Part shown: positions 50,078 to 59,900 of the stretch, piece by piece
Position numbering within the stretch: position 1 is the stretch's first letter
How the letters are laid out: every line of letters begins with the position of its first letter
DNA from: Laedolimicola sp934402125
GTDB taxonomy: Bacteria > Bacillota > Clostridia > Lachnospirales > Lachnospiraceae
DNA: 64,000 nt
Direction of reading: 5' to 3'
Assembly: GCF_052065835.1 (NCBI RefSeq)
Contig: NZ_JBQHTG010000003.1
Span: forward strand, 248,001-312,000
Program-made: the position numbers and the translations under genes
The notes under the pieces: model-generated
What the model was told of the DNA's origin: nothing
The model's database searches: none
The model's input: only the letters and a program-made list of their open reading frames with translations

Positions 50078-51649
50078 ATGATAAGAATACACAGAAGTCG
50101 GAAAGCTCTGCTGGCGCTGGCCCTGAGCCTTATGATGGGCTGCCTGATTCCGACAGAGAGTATGGCGGCTAAGCCGGAAAAGACAGAGAAGACGACGGAA
50201 AAAGCCACGCAGGAGGACGGCACCAGACTGGAGGCCGGAGAGAAGGCCGGAAATGAGACAAAGGGCAAGTCCCTGGTTCTGGAACGGACCGAAGGCACCG
50301 TGGAGATAGAAAACGCCAAGGGAAAGGTCATCGATCTAAGGGAAGGCGCGAAATTATATAACGGATATGAGATTACCACAGAAGAGGGCTACGCCTGGCT
50401 GAGCCTGGACGACACCAAGTTAATCAAGCTGGACTGGTACTCTCAGGCCACCATCAAAAAAGACAAAAAGAAGCTGGAGGTCATGCTGGAGAACGGAAGC
50501 CTGTTCTTCAACGTAAGCAAGCCTCTGGAGCAGGACGAGAACCTGGATATCCGCTCCTCCACCATGTCCACCGGAATCCGCGGAACCCTGGGAAAGGTAA
50601 CCGTGAAGGAGAAAACGGATCTGCAGGATACGGAGTCCACCACCAGCGTAGAGCTTTATGAGGGAAAAGTGAAGATCGCCTATCACGAAGAAGACGGAGA
50701 GGTGGTAACCAGAGAGGTGGATGCAGGATACCGGGCTGAGGTTGACACGACCCGTACCGATCTGGAGGAGGCGGCTTCCGCCCCCGTATCCAGTGGAAGA
50801 CTGGATGGAATCGAACTAAAGGACGCTCTGGAGGACTGCGGCTTTGTGGCCATCGAGATCAAAGAGGATAAGGATCTGCAGAACCGGCTGCTGGAAGCAG
50901 ATAACGGACTGGGAGAGGAAGAGATTCAGGATATTATCGATCATGCGGAGGAAAGCCTGAAAAAGGATCAGGAGGAGCAGAGAAAGACGGCCCAGCTTCT
51001 GGAGAAGGAGCTGGAGAAGGTAAAGGCCGGACTGAATCCGGGGGAAGATCCGGTGATTCATCAGGTATTTGAGAAGACCGATGAAAACAGCAAGGTCTTA
51101 AATCCCATGGAGAAGCTGGAGGAGCTGGAAAACCAGGAGACACCGTCACTGCTTCCGGAGAAAGCAGAGGAAGACCGGACAACGGTTCCCATCGTAAAGC
51201 CTGGGCTGATACAGCCGGAGACGCCGAAGCAGGAAGAGACGGCAAAATCGGAGAGCTCTTCCGGATCAGGCGGAGGACAGTCCGGTTCCGACAACCAGAC
51301 AGAGACGCCGAAGCCGTCGGAAACCCAGAAGCCATCGGAAACCCAGAAGCCATCGGAGACTCAGAAGCCGTCGACGCCGACGCCGGAGCCAACGCCGGAA
51401 CCGGAACCGACGCCGCTTCCCAAGCCGGAGACTTATACGGTGACCTTCTACATGGACGCGAAGACGGTATTTGCTGAGGAGCAGGTCACAACCACCCTCA
51501 ACGGAATCCTTCCGGTGTATCCGAATGCCCAGGAGCCGTTGCTGAAGCCTGGCCCAAAGGGATACTGGTCCCGGGAAGCTAAGGGAGCCCCCTTTGATTT
51601 TGAAACGGAGACCATCAAGAGCGATACAACGCTGTACTGGGTTGATTGA
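50078..51649 (+). CDS. Secreted FecR-domain protein with repeat stalk and InlB-type C-terminus
   Basis: 523 residues. Signal peptide 1-31 (ending SMAA). A FecR-like domain covers about 65-185: LERTEGTVEIENAKGKVIDL, AWLSLDDTKLIKLDW and STGIRGTLGKV. A helical Glu/Lys part (250-340) is followed by a Pro/Ser/Thr stalk with KPSETQ repeats (18-base units from 51311) and TPEPTPEPEPTP. The C-terminus (TYTVTFYMDAKTVFAEEQV to TTLYWVD) matches the InlB B-repeat/Flg_new fold. FecR domains are often found next to CHASE2 cyclases, as here, where the stop overlaps the cyclase start. Confidence 0.85.
   Translation: MIRIHRSRKALLALALSLMMGCLIPTESMAAKPEKTEKTTEKATQEDGTRLEAGEKAGNETKGKSLVLERTEGTVEIENAKGKVIDLREGAKLYNGYEITTEEGYAWLSLDDTKLIKLDWYSQATIKKDKKKLEVMLENGSLFFNVSKPLEQDENLDIRSSTMSTGIRGTLGKVTVKEKTDLQDTESTTSVELYEGKVKIAYHEEDGEVVTREVDAGYRAEVDTTRTDLEEAASAPVSSGRLDGIELKDALEDCGFVAIEIKEDKDLQNRLLEADNGLGEEEIQDIIDHAEESLKKDQEEQRKTAQLLEKELEKVKAGLNPGEDPVIHQVFEKTDENSKVLNPMEKLEELENQETPSLLPEKAEEDRTTVPIVKPGLIQPETPKQEETAKSESSSGSGGGQSGSDNQTETPKPSETQKPSETQKPSETQKPSTPTPEPTPEPEPTPLPKPETYTVTFYMDAKTVFAEEQVTTTLNGILPVYPNAQEPLLKPGPKGYWSREAKGAPFDFETETIKSDTTLYWVD
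51311..51373. repeat. 18-base coding tandem repeat in the FecR gene
   Basis: Three copies of an 18-base unit (AAGCC[GA]TCGGAAACCCAG) and half of a fourth, encoding KPSETQ. Copy-number change would alter stalk length without breaking the frame. Confidence 0.85.
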
Positions 51650-53463
51650 TGAAGAATGAAAAGAAGATAAGAAAGTATGGAATCAGAGTCCTCGACAGTC
51701 TGGCCGTGGCGGTACTGGCCGTCCTGCTGGCTGTAAGCGGGCTTCTGGACGCGCCGAGCGGCTGGCTGGAGGACGCGCTGTATCAGAGGGGCGACGACCC
51801 GGACGGTCGGATCGCCATTGTAGGAATCGACGCCTACGCCCTGAAGAAATACGGATCCTGGCCCTGGGATCGTTCCGTGATAGCGGAGGTAATCGAAACC
51901 CTGAACCAGGACGAAGAAAACCGTCCGGCAGCCATCGGACTTGACGTGATCTATGCGGGAACGACCAATTCCGAATCCGATGAGCGGATTGCGCAGGCCG
52001 CTTCGGCGGGCAATGTAGCCGTGGCCGGAATGGTAGAATTTGGCCAGGGTCTGGCAAGGGATAAAGAGAGAAACCTGTATCTGACCAACATGGCTGTCAG
52101 AAATCCCTCTCTGCCCTTCCAGGATCTGAGAGAAGAGGCGCGGGTAGGCCATATCAACGCCATGTATGACAGCGACGGCGTGCTGCGGCACCATATCTGG
52201 AGCCTGAAGCTTCCAAACGGTGACACACTGCTGTCCCTTCCCTACGCGCTGTATTCCCTATACTGCGAGGCCAATGGAATGGAAGCGGATTTTCGGCCTG
52301 CGACGGATCGGAACAACTTCTGGTGGGTGGATTTCAGCGGCTCGCCGGGAGACTATTATTACTGCTCTGTGGCGGATATTCTGGAAGGAAGCTATGACCC
52401 GGATATCCTGGCAGACAGTATCGTGCTGATTGGACCATACGACGCGGCCATGGCCGATAGCTTTGTGACCGCGGCGGATCACGCGGAGCAGATGTACGGC
52501 GTGGAATATCTGGCTAATGTGACGGCGGATATGCTGAACGGGGTCCAGAAACAGGAGGTCGGACGCTGGGTACAGCTGACCTTCCTCTTTGTCCTGACCC
52601 TTTTCATAACCTTCCTGCTGCTGGGAATGAACCCGGGCTGGAGCGCCCTCTTCGGGGCGGCGAGTATCGTCTGCGGAATCGCTGCGGCGGTAAGGCTTTA
52701 TGAAAGGGGAACCGTGATTCATGTGCTGTGGTTCGCAGGCGGGGCGGTTCTGGCTCTGGCTTTGAGCTTCGCGGTTCGGTATGTGGGGGTTATTCTGGAA
52801 AAGCGCCGGGTCACCAGGACCTTTGGACGCTACGTAGACCCCGCTATCATCAAGGAGCTTCTGGAGGGAGATAAGGAGAGCCTGGAGCTGACCGGAAAGC
52901 TGCGGAATATCGCGGTGCTGTTCGTGGATATCCGGGGCTTTACCACCCTGTCCGAGCAGCTTACGCCGGAGCAGATTGTGAAGATCCTGAATGAATATCT
53001 GACGCTGACCAGCCGCTGTATCCGAAACCAGAGGGGAACCCTGGATAAATTTGTGGGCGACTGCACCATGGCCTTCTGGGGAGCGCCCATAGCCTGCGAG
53101 GATCCGGTGGGAAATGCCTGCCGGGCGGCGCTGGAGATGGAAGCGGGCGCGAAAGAACTTGGTATGCGGATAGAGGAAAAATTTGGCAAAGCCATAAGCT
53201 TCGGAGTCGGCGTACACTACGGCCCTGCAGTCGTGGGAAATATCGGATCCCCGGAGCGTATGGATTACACAGCCATCGGAGATACGGTCAATACAGCTTC
53301 CCGGCTGGAGTCCAACGCGCCGGCGGGAACGGTCTACATCAGCCGTCTGGTGGCGGATATGCTGGGAGAACGGGCTGTGACCGAGACTCTGGATCATAAG
53401 CTGAAGCTGAAAGGAAAAGCAGAGGGCTTCGAGGTACTGATCTTAAAAGGAATGAAAGAATAA
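51649..53463 (+). CDS. CHASE2-domain class III adenylate/guanylate cyclase
   Basis: 604 residues from ATG 51649 (overlapping the FecR stop as TGATG). One span near 10-30, an extracellular CHASE2 domain (35-280: DALYQRGDDPDGRIAIVGID, FVTAADHAEQMYGVE), three spans (about 300-375), and the catalytic domain (395-590). The two metal Asp are in LFVDIRGFTTLSE and KFVGDCTMAFWG. Lys in LDKFVGD and Asp in MDYTAIGDTVNTASRLE point to ATP as substrate; the Arg of NTASRLES is also present. So it likely makes cAMP in response to an outside cue sensed by CHASE2, perhaps through the FecR protein. Confidence 0.9.
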   Translation: MKNEKKIRKYGIRVLDSLAVAVLAVLLAVSGLLDAPSGWLEDALYQRGDDPDGRIAIVGIDAYALKKYGSWPWDRSVIAEVIETLNQDEENRPAAIGLDVIYAGTTNSESDERIAQAASAGNVAVAGMVEFGQGLARDKERNLYLTNMAVRNPSLPFQDLREEARVGHINAMYDSDGVLRHHIWSLKLPNGDTLLSLPYALYSLYCEANGMEADFRPATDRNNFWWVDFSGSPGDYYYCSVADILEGSYDPDILADSIVLIGPYDAAMADSFVTAADHAEQMYGVEYLANVTADMLNGVQKQEVGRWVQLTFLFVLTLFITFLLLGMNPGWSALFGAASIVCGIAAAVRLYERGTVIHVLWFAGGAVLALALSFAVRYVGVILEKRRVTRTFGRYVDPAIIKELLEGDKESLELTGKLRNIAVLFVDIRGFTTLSEQLTPEQIVKILNEYLTLTSRCIRNQRGTLDKFVGDCTMAFWGAPIACEDPVGNACRAALEMEAGAKELGMRIEEKFGKAISFGVGVHYGPAVVGNIGSPERMDYTAIGDTVNTASRLESNAPAGTVYISRLVADMLGERAVTETLDHKLKLKGKAEGFEVLILKGMKE

Positions 53464-53489
53464 GCATGAGATAGAAAGGCGGTTCAGAC

Positions 53490-54482
53490 ATGGAAGAAGA
53501 ACAAAAGAAGAGCGGCAGAGGAAAAATCATCGCCACGGCAGTGGCTATTCTTCTTCTGATAGCGGCAGCGCTGGCAGCTCTGTGGCTGCTGCGCGATAAG
53601 AAAAAGGATATTACCTTTGTGGCCCCGGCGGGACTTCTGGAAGCCCGGAACGGGGCGGTCTATGTGGCGGATCAGGGTCAGAATAACATTATCCGGATCG
53701 ACGGAGACAAGAGAACCCTGGTTGCCGGATACACCCTTCCGGCGGATACCCATGGAAAAGCAGCGGGCGGACACCGGGACGGTGCCTGGGACGAAGCGCT
53801 GTTTAACCGGCCCTTTGCCCTGGTGGAGTGGAAGGACGGAATCGCGGTCAGCGATACCGGTAACCATTGTATCCGCTTTATCGAGGACGAGACCACGGTA
53901 AAGACGCTGGCAGGAACCGGAACGCCGGGCTGCCAGAACGGCTACGCGGGAGAGGCCACCTTCAACGAACCCATGGGTCTGGCTGTGGGCAGCGACGGCT
54001 GTCTCTACGTGGCGGACAGCGGCAATGGAGTCGTGCGCCGGATTTTGGAAAACGGCCAGGTGGATACGCCCATCACCGGGCTGGATACTCCGATTGGACT
54101 TTGCAGCGAGAAGGACGCCCTCTATATCACCGATGTGGGAACCAACCAGATTCTTTGCTGGAAGGACGGAGAGCTGAAGGTCGTGGCAGGACGGGCCTAT
54201 TGTGACGAAGAGCTTAGTCTGACCGATGGAGCGGCGGAGGACGCCGTATTTTCCAGACCGGAGGGAATCGCGGCGGACGACGGGGTGCTTTACGTATCCG
54301 ACGCGGGCTTTTCCGCGGTGCGCCGGATCAAAGACGGAAACGTAGATACGATCTCTATATATGAAGGAACCGGCTCCGCGCTCTGGCCCGGACAGCCGGC
54401 GGGAATCCTTGCCAAAGAGGGGAAAATCCAGGTGGCAGACCCCTTCTCCGGCGTCATTTTTAGTGTAGATTCCACAAAATAA
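53490..54482 (+). CDS. Membrane-anchored NHL-repeat propeller
   Basis: 330 residues. An N-terminal span (about 12-33) follows a basic start (EEEQKKSGRGK), so it is likely a type II or lipid-free anchored outer-face protein. The rest reads as NHL propeller blades: VYVADQGQNNIIRIDGD, AVSDTGNHCIRFIED, LYVADSGNGVVRRIL, LYITDVGTNQILCW and LYVSDAGFSAVRRIK. NHL propellers bind proteins or glycans. It sits 26 bases after the cyclase and before the stalk proteins, with AAAGGCGG upstream. Confidence 0.85.
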   Translation: MEEEQKKSGRGKIIATAVAILLLIAAALAALWLLRDKKKDITFVAPAGLLEARNGAVYVADQGQNNIIRIDGDKRTLVAGYTLPADTHGKAAGGHRDGAWDEALFNRPFALVEWKDGIAVSDTGNHCIRFIEDETTVKTLAGTGTPGCQNGYAGEATFNEPMGLAVGSDGCLYVADSGNGVVRRILENGQVDTPITGLDTPIGLCSEKDALYITDVGTNQILCWKDGELKVVAGRAYCDEELSLTDGAAEDAVFSRPEGIAADDGVLYVSDAGFSAVRRIKDGNVDTISIYEGTGSALWPGQPAGILAKEGKIQVADPFSGVIFSVDSTK

Positions 54483-54552
54483 GAAGGATATGTCGAAAAA
54501 CAAGTGAAATGTGCCCAAATTAGAAAATGTTGGTGAAAAATGGTTTCTAAAG

Positions 54553-54561
54553 TGGTATAAT
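54553..54561 (+). promoter_or_regulatory. Extended -10 promoter before the first stalk protein
   Basis: TGGTATAAT is an extended -10. TTGGTG lies 20 bases upstream, too far for a good -35. This would add transcription of the two stalk genes independent of the cyclase. Confidence 0.5.
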
Positions 54562-54623
54562 AAACGCGGTAAAATTTGGAATTATGGAGGCGTGAGCCTT
54601 CGAGGGATAAGAGGAGAACGATT

Positions 54624-56906
54624 ATGAAGATACGGGGACGGGTAAAATGGATCATCACTGCGGCGGCCACCTGCGGGCTGCTGGCTCTCGTTCTCTTTAG
54701 TGGATACGGATTGACAGCAGGAAAACGTCAGGAATTTCCCCTGGACGGATATATTCTGGAGGTGACAGCTTCCGAGGAGGGAGCTGTCTGTACCCAGAGA
54801 GGCTTCGCGGCGGGGACAAGGGCCAGGGAGAAGTTCCCGGATTCCTGGCAGTATAAAGATACGGAAGGACATAGTTACGCGGCATCGAAGGAGAGCTTTC
54901 TTCATTTTGAGGACGGCTCTTTTAGTGCGTTTAGCGGAGGATCGCTGGTGGATATGGCAGAGTCCGGAACCAGTGTTCTGGAATTCTATCATATAGAGCC
55001 GATGATGATTATGGCCAAGTCGGGAGAGGGCTGGACCATCGATAACAACAGTAAAAATCTTGAATTTAAAGAGCTGCTCTGGGCCCTGAACCGGGAACAT
55101 CTGATGGCGGCTTCCGATAAGCTGGAGCTGACCCTGTCTAATGGGGAGAAGAAAACCATCAGCGGCTATCTGGAGCTGATGTGGCTGGACGAGGGAATTA
55201 TCCGTCTGACAGACGGAGAGGAGATCTGGCAGACCCTTGCCAGCGGCACCCGGATCCGATACAGCTCCGGCATGACGGTGGATCTGGGAGAGAAGCTGGT
55301 CCAGGATCGGGAGGGCAACGCGGTCTTCTCTATGGAAGCGCTTTCCGCCGACCAGGATCTGGCCATTGATTTGCAGTCCGACAGCAACGACTGGAGCGGC
55401 TGGACGCCGCCCACCTTTGTCGTACACAACGACGATGGTGCCGACGGAGAGAGTGGTGCCCAGGGAGAGCAGGGCGAGGAAGGCGAACAGGGTAAGGAAG
55501 GCGAAAAGGGCGACAACGGCAAGAACGGAGAAGGCGGAGCCGTCGGAGGACGGGCCGGAGGCGTTATCTCCGGAGAGGAGACCAATCTGGCCGACGAATC
55601 TATGGCCCGTGTGCTGATTACCGATGTGAGCGGTTCCGGGACGGACGTAAGCTTCGCCATCAAGGTGAAGGATCCGGGCCATACGCTGGTTGCGGATACC
55701 GGAGTGATTTCAGTCCGGGAGGCCCAGACCGGCGTGGTGGTCTGGAAGCAGAATATAGATTTGACATCTGTTGATACCCAGAGCTTTCGGATTCATGACG
55801 GAAGCCTGAAGGAGGATATGCAATACAGTATCAACGTAGAGAGCAGATATCAGCTCAACATGGAAAACGGGATTACCAATACAGGAAGCATGACTTACGT
55901 GATTCGTGACTTCTATACAGCCAGTGAGGGTCTGTGTCTGGATCGGGTTGATTTGACACAGGAAAATATGACCGTATATCTGGGCAAGACCGGAAACACC
56001 GCCATTAAAAGTGTGTACCTGAAGGTGAAAACCCAGGGTGGCGAATACGAGTATGAAACCGGAAAATTTGATCCGGGAACGAAAAAGTCCTATACCATTG
56101 AGTATCAGGCGGAGATTGCAGAGAAATGGGGCTTTGATTCAGTGGAGGGTATCACAAACCAGCCCTTCAGCGTAGAGCTGTATATGGATACCGGAAACGG
56201 ACAGTATGTCAAGTCGCCCTATGAGCTGAAGGGTACTTTCCTGAAGAAGGAACCGGTCTTTACAGGACTTTCCGTGATCCGGAAGGACGGGTATTATGAA
56301 TTCCGTGAGGCGCTGGCCTCCGACCCGGATCAGGCCCTGGAGGGCTGTCGCTTCGTGATTACCGATCATGGTACCGAGATTAAGACGCTGACCAGTCCGG
56401 GAAGCTCTGTACAGTGGTATTATGATACGGGACTTTGTGGAAAGGAATACACGGTTACCGTATATATGACCTGGAACGATAACCGGATAACCGTAGAAAA
56501 GAAGCTGAATACCAAGCTGTTTACACTGCCTTCCAATGAAAGATTCCAGGCAAAATGGACGGATTCAACCTCGGTCCATGGTTCTGCAATCATTGCCGGA
56601 ACAGTGGAATTGAAGGCAGACGCGCCGTACTCTATTCCGGAGAATCAGGTGGTAACCGTCACACTGGCGAAGCCGGACGGAAGCTGGAAAAAGACAAGCT
56701 ACCTGAATCTGAAGGACTATAAAAAAGTGAAGGGCTGGATACAGCTGCCATTGAAATATACCACAGATCTGGAGGAGGACGCCTTCTATACCCTGACTGT
56801 CAGAGGAAGGCTTACAGAGATTGTGGAGGGAGCGAATGGATACGATATGGAACAGGACACCGTGGAAATTCTGTTCCGGGAAAAGATAAAGACGAGGTCA
56901 AATTAG
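54624..56906 (+). CDS. Membrane-anchored protein with collagen-like stretch (760 residues)
   Basis: 760 residues from ATG 54624 (AGAGGAG upstream). An N-terminal signal-anchor (about 8-30) leads to a 230-residue module (WTIDNNSKNLEFKELLWAL, YLELMWLDEGIIRL), then a collagen-like Gly-x-x stretch (about 272-315: GAQGEQGEEGEQGKEGEKGD). Ig-like beta modules follow to the end. It lacks LPxTG and a C-terminal span, so anchored by the N-terminus with the body outside. It aligns along its length with the first 820 residues or so of the next protein, for example DNNSK.L.FEELLW, SDPD.A, and VTWNDN...EK. Function unknown. Confidence 0.75.
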   Translation: MKIRGRVKWIITAAATCGLLALVLFSGYGLTAGKRQEFPLDGYILEVTASEEGAVCTQRGFAAGTRAREKFPDSWQYKDTEGHSYAASKESFLHFEDGSFSAFSGGSLVDMAESGTSVLEFYHIEPMMIMAKSGEGWTIDNNSKNLEFKELLWALNREHLMAASDKLELTLSNGEKKTISGYLELMWLDEGIIRLTDGEEIWQTLASGTRIRYSSGMTVDLGEKLVQDREGNAVFSMEALSADQDLAIDLQSDSNDWSGWTPPTFVVHNDDGADGESGAQGEQGEEGEQGKEGEKGDNGKNGEGGAVGGRAGGVISGEETNLADESMARVLITDVSGSGTDVSFAIKVKDPGHTLVADTGVISVREAQTGVVVWKQNIDLTSVDTQSFRIHDGSLKEDMQYSINVESRYQLNMENGITNTGSMTYVIRDFYTASEGLCLDRVDLTQENMTVYLGKTGNTAIKSVYLKVKTQGGEYEYETGKFDPGTKKSYTIEYQAEIAEKWGFDSVEGITNQPFSVELYMDTGNGQYVKSPYELKGTFLKKEPVFTGLSVIRKDGYYEFREALASDPDQALEGCRFVITDHGTEIKTLTSPGSSVQWYYDTGLCGKEYTVTVYMTWNDNRITVEKKLNTKLFTLPSNERFQAKWTDSTSVHGSAIIAGTVELKADAPYSIPENQVVTVTLAKPDGSWKKTSYLNLKDYKKVKGWIQLPLKYTTDLEEDAFYTLTVRGRLTEIVEGANGYDMEQDTVEILFREKIKTRSN

Positions 56907-56934
56907 CAGACAGGAAAGGTGAGGAGTGTCGAGA

Positions 56935-59900
56935 ATGAACAAGAAGAGCAAAATAGGATTAATCGTTCTTGCGGTCATAGCGGTAATCCTGACAGCCGGC
57001 GGCGTTACAGCCGCCATGCTGCATGCTTCCGGACAGAAGGGGGTATTTGCGGCGGACGGTTATGTGCTGGGAATCAGTCAGGAATCGGAACAGGCTTCCG
57101 TATATCCGCAGAGCTTTGCGTCCGGTACAGTGCTGACGAAGAAATTTCCTTCGTCCTATGCTTATCAGGATGTGGAAGGGGATAAGGTATCCGTATCAGA
57201 AGAAAGCTTTATCCATTACAGCGACGGATCCTTAAGCGCGCTGAAAAACGGTATTGTAGTAGACGCGTCGGCGGTCAACGACAGCGTGACAGAATTTTAC
57301 AGTTTGGACGAGCGTATGGTCATGGCAAAGGAAAGCAAGGGCTGGAGCATTGATAATAACTCCAAAACCCTGGATTTTGAGGAGCTGCTCTGGATGCTGA
57401 CCAAGGAGAAGCTGATGGCTGCCTCCTCGGAGATGACCGTATACCTGTCCAACGGCGAGAGCCATAAGGTAAGCGGAGCACTGGAAATCACCTATCTGGA
57501 CGAGGGAATCGTACAGCTTGCCACAGACACAGAGGTATGGCAGACCCTGACATCCAATACAAAGATACATTTTGCGTCCGGTACCGTACTGGATCTGGGA
57601 GAAGGCATGGTTTATAACGATGCCCAGGTTGCATGCTTCTCATTGAAGGAGATGGCGGCAGACATGAACAGCGCGGTTAATGTCAATTCTACCAGCGCCG
57701 GAGAATGGATTCCGCCTACCTTTAAGGTGACGGCAGAGAACGGCGAGGACGGAACCGACGGCGAGGCCGGCACCGAGGGTGAAGCCGGTGAGGAAGGAAA
57801 GGCCGGAGAGAAGGGCGAAGAAGGCAAAGCCGGAGAAAAGGGCGCCAAGGGAGGTACCCCCGGTACGGCCAGTGATACAGAGAATAAGGTAACCAGCAGT
57901 ACAATGGGTACGATCCGTGTCAGCAGCATGCAGTATACGGCTTCTGCCGCCACCTTCTATCTGGCGGTTTCCGATGACGACGGAACTCTGACAACCAACA
58001 GCGGAGACATCGAGATCCGGGAAGCTGACAGCAATAAGCTGGTATGGAGCTATAAGAAGGCCTATGGAACAGATACGCTGGATCTGACCACCGTCAACAG
58101 CAGTACGGCGTTCCTGGCAGACAGCGGACTGAACCCGGATACGGAATATGTGCTGATCGTAAAGAACGGCTACAGTATCCAGAGCGGAAGCGGAACCACC
58201 ACCGGAACCAAGACCTTTGTGAACCGCCATTTCTTCACAGCTACGGAAGGTATCAGCATGCAGGATGTGAAGAATCTGGACGCCCAGGATAATGGCGGGG
58301 TACCGGGACTGCGGGTTATGCTGGACAAGCAGAGCTACAGCACGGCCAAGTCCGCGATGATCCGTCTGGAGGTCGGAGATAAATACGTAGAGCGGGAATT
58401 TTCAGTGGAAGCCGGGACAGAGGATTATTATGATCTGATGTTCAGTACAGAGGTTCTGAATGATCTGGGAATTGACAGCCCTGCGGCAATCTATAACAGA
58501 GATTACAAGCTGATTCTCTATACCAGCGAATCTTACAAGGACAGTGGAGCCTTTGACCGAGGAGACGACGGAAACTTCAAGCTGAACGTGCAGAAATCCG
58601 CCCATGAGATTACAGGCAAGACCTTGAAGCATACGCCGACCTTTGGCAGTCTGGAGGCTCAGAACTCCAATCAGGGCTACTATTCCCTGACTCAGAATGT
58701 GGAGTCCGATCCGGACGGAGCTATCACCGGTTACACTTTCCTGATCCTGGACAGCAACAGTGGAGCCAAGGTGGCAGAGCTTCAGTCTACTACCGGAAAC
58801 GCAAGCTGGTATTACAAGGAAAGCGGAACCTACAAGATTACCTCCCGGGTAACCTGGAACGATAATGAGAAAACCATTGAAAAGGATGTAGCGACAGAGA
58901 CAGTCACCATTACCACCCAGGGTATCCCGGTTATTACCTTTGAGTCTTACACACTGCAGAAGAAAAGCGGCGACAGCTTTTATTTTGCCTACAACAGCAA
59001 GGGGCAGAAGGTAGACGACGTTTATTCCTTCGACGATGGAAACCAGAATGGCTATGACAGCAAGATTCTGTTTGATGAAACACGTGCCTGGGGCGATCTG
59101 ACAGTAAACCTGAATGGAGCAACGCTCAATGAGAATACTCCTCTGACCATTCAGATCACCTGTGATAAGAATACATATTCCAAGACCATTACGCGAACGG
59201 TTTCACAGACGACAGGAGAACTGAGCTTCCCGCTTCAGCTGGCAGGTCTGACGCAGGGTGCTATTTATACCATAACCGTCAGCGGAGGCGTGGAGCGCGG
59301 TACCACCATGCCGGATGGATCTACACAGACGAATACCGTGCAGGAGACGTTGGGACGGTGCTTCTTCAAGACCGGCAGTTATGAGAGCGCGGAAGCGGAT
59401 CAGACTCCGGCTGCGTTTGAGATGAAAAAATACGGTAACGGTAACGTGGCGATTGTACAGCTGCCCACAGACGCGGTTTACACAGGATACAACAGCACAG
59501 CTGCAGACTCCGCATTCTATAAGGAGCGGGCGGTGGCTTCCGCTGTGGAGTTTACCGTATACAACAGCTTTGGCAATGAGACCGGTAAATTCATAAAGAG
59601 CATCTATGAGGTAATGAAGCCTCCCTATACGCCGTCTTATGAGCCAAATTCCGGCGGACAGGGAAAGGATTATAAGAAATTCTTCCGGGGACCGCTGGTG
59701 GATGGCTGGAATGAAAGTGAAGCTATCTATATTACGGAAGAGGATCTGAAGAAGGCGGGAGTGGAGGATACCAAGACCGGCGAAGTCATTATTGAGGCTA
59801 CGGCACTGTATGATTATAACTACTATCTGAGCAAAGAAAATCCGGATTATCAGCAGGAATTTGAAAGCGCGGATGAGATTCATTATAACCGGATCCCATT

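Noticed and set aside
51311..51373. Short regular direct repeats as a CRISPR array
   Set aside because: The 18-base units have no spacers, are in frame and encode a KPSETQ stalk.
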